From Ciborinia camelliae (lineage: Eukaryota; Ascomycota; Leotiomycetes; Helotiales; Sclerotiniaceae): DNA of 64,000 bases. The notes below the pieces were generated by a model that ran no database searches, was not told the origin of the DNA, and saw only the letters and a list, made by a program, of their open reading frames with translations. A program made the translations under genes and the position numbers. Position 1 is the stretch's first letter; the number at the start of each line of letters is the position of its first letter. Positions 62,705 to 64,000 of the stretch are shown here, piece after piece. The stretch is from positions 3,648,823 to 3,712,822 of the forward strand of contig JANPYM010000002.1 of assembly GCA_025890175.1 (NCBI GenBank). Direction: 5' to 3'.

Positions 62705-64000
62705 TTACCTATATCCCGCTCTCGCAACTTGCAACTGAATAACTGGGACACAGCCATCATAATATTCACCACTCAACTCCTTCCCCTGGAGAGCCTCGGC
62801 TCCATCCGGCATAACGGTCGTACAGACAAAAGCATTCGAGTCCCTAGCCCAACCCAGGGCTGTTGTCAACGGATCTCTTATATCCATACCATCAAGCCAT
62901 GATTGCGCTTGGTGTTGATATATTCCGGATTGAATAGCGGTTGTCAGCACATTTGCCCACTCTTGAGCATCTGCCATGGAATAACCTCCGATGAGTTTCT
63001 CCGGTATGGCCGTATCCCAAACGGAATGGAGGTTGGTGGGTTTGCCCGTGAAGTTTACGTGGATGGTGTTGCCTCCCATGTCGATGTTCTCGGTGTGGAG
63101 GGGCTGGTGGATGTCTCCGACAAACTATACTTCTGATGAGTTGGAATAAAAGAATCGGGGATGAATACCCACGTGAACGATGAACTGTGCATGTCATTGT
63201 TAGTAATGTTCAAAATGAATTCTGACATGACATTCATACCTTTGCTGCAATATATTTATCATATCTCTCTACATTCGGATCCAATAATTGACTTGTCTAG
63301 TCTCTTGGTTAGAGTGCACTTCCATCCCATTTTCTTAGAACCAAATCTCGTCATATAGAGCTCTCCATACGCCTGTGCGTCCTTGTATTCGACGAGACTT
63401 TGAACATTGGCAAAAGTTCCAGAATTTCCGTCCAATCCATAGCACTTGCAGTAGGTATATACAATGCCGAGAACCATCCGCAAGTTCCATGATATTCACT
63501 CACAAAATTCAAGATAGCTCCCACCACGCAGCCCTCCTCCCCACAATCCCTAGCAAACTTAACTCCACAAGCTAGAAAACACTTCGACATCAGCATTACT
63601 CTTTACATCCTCGTGGCTGTTCATAATCTCCATCTTCTTGCCTACACCAACCCCTCACTTCCCCCGATAGAAAAATACTCACACCGAGGAACATCATCCA
63701 TTGCATCAATAAAATGCCACGGTCCCGTATGACTCCCCTCCTTCGTATACCTAAAACTATCCGCCCACTAATACAAGACCACGAAAAGTCAGCAACCACG
63801 TAGTACCCATCCAAAGGCAAAGTATTTTACAAGAAAAAACAATCAACCAACACCACATCCATCCCCAAAGACGACAAAAGAGCCTCCCCCCTTAAAACCC
63901 CCAATCCACTCACCGTAGCCACACCCGCCAAATAACTTTCCGACCGATTCCGCAAAAGTACCTGGAAATAATCCCTCGTTTCCTCGGCTACAAAATTCGT
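62705..64000 (-). CDS. S1/P1-type zinc nuclease, C-terminal part (5' end beyond window)
   Basis: Exons visible (minus): 64000-63914, 63767-63683, 63571-63504, 63296-63240, 63184-63173 (12 nt), 63124-62705; 242 aa to the stop. The family secretes single-strand-specific nucleases using three Zn ions. Ligand motifs are in order: WHFIDAMDD, then FIVHFVGDIHQPLHTEN (His, Asp, His), then NLHSVWDT (His, Asp). Disulphide cysteines are CGVKFARDCGEEGC. The early part FVAEETRDYFQVLL...SYLAGVATWADSFR matches residues about 30-70 of Aspergillus S1, so the signal peptide and the first ligands (N-terminal Trp, His) lie beyond the right edge. The C-terminus is YDGCVPVIQLQVARAGYR, with no extra tail after it. 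The 207-nt intron 63503-63297 carries unrelated open-frame noise. Confidence 0.9.

Noticed and set aside
63259..63596. Two minus-strand frames across the S1 nuclease gene suggesting exons such as NVQSLVEYKDAQAYGE
   Set aside because: They lie in the 207-nt intron. Splicing 63504 to 63296 instead gives the family-like TSQLLDPNVERYDKYIAAK segment and keeps frame.
1..64000. CRISPR arrays, tRNA or rRNA genes, autonomous transposons
   Set aside because: None seen by eye: tandem arrays lack spacer structure, no B-box-like cloverleaf was found, and no transposase or reverse transcriptase motifs appear in any frame.

Overview
The window is a gene-rich stretch of a filamentous ascomycete nuclear genome. 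The evidence is short GT-AG introns (about 50-200 nt), fungus-specific families (hybrid histidine kinase, Zn2Cys6 factor, DHA1-type MFS pump, GH28, S1/P1 nuclease), no operons, and intergenic DNA full of TACCTACC-type microsatellites. Gene content and style fit a Leotiomycete such as Botrytis/Sclerotinia; that placement is inference. I modelled 19 genes plus one broken copy by joining exons across reading frames; every multi-exon model closes in frame.

Layout. 0-10 kb: phosphomevalonate kinase (ERG8, -), then a 1176-aa mitochondrial PPR protein (+), then a microsatellite-rich spacer with a 15-bp minisatellite. 10-19 kb: a 7-exon hybrid histidine kinase (-) with a long upstream spacer. 19-24 kb: an uncharacterised 408-aa protein, an N-gap flanked by two copies of the same 866 bp (almost certainly a false assembly duplication), and a secreted GH28 pectin hydrolase (-). 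24-31 kb: an FMN-binding PNPOx-like protein, an unknown coiled-coil protein, and an Arc1/EMAPII tRNA-binding protein with a possible presequence. 32-40 kb: a Baeyer-Villiger type monooxygenase (+), an atypical hexokinase-family kinase (-), and a GILT-like thiol reductase (+) whose coding end overlaps that of the scavenger decapping enzyme DcpS (-). 41-49 kb: an MFS transporter and a NIT4/NirA-like Zn2Cys6 regulator, both +. 49-62 kb: splicing factor CEF1/CDC5 (-), a small secreted Cys-rich protein (-), mitochondrial RNA polymerase RPO41 (-) and, divergently, ATP25 (+). The right edge cuts an S1/P1 nuclease gene (-).

The most unusual observation is that one intron of the MFS gene (42526-42692) and one intron of the neighbouring transcription factor gene (47307-47470) are homologous over their full length, roughly 80% by eye, from the donor GTATGCTCAATC to the acceptor. 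The host exons are unrelated and the introns differ in phase. This is what introner-like elements (multiplying spliceosomal introns) look like.

Functional themes: the window holds three nuclear genes for mitochondrial gene expression (PPR protein, RPO41, ATP25), the last two head-to-head across a 466-bp spacer. It also has RNA-metabolism housekeeping genes (CEF1, DcpS, ARC1) mixed with accessory genes (GH28, BVMO, MFS, Zn2Cys6, S1 nuclease, secreted protein). I saw no tRNA, rRNA, CRISPR or intact transposon.
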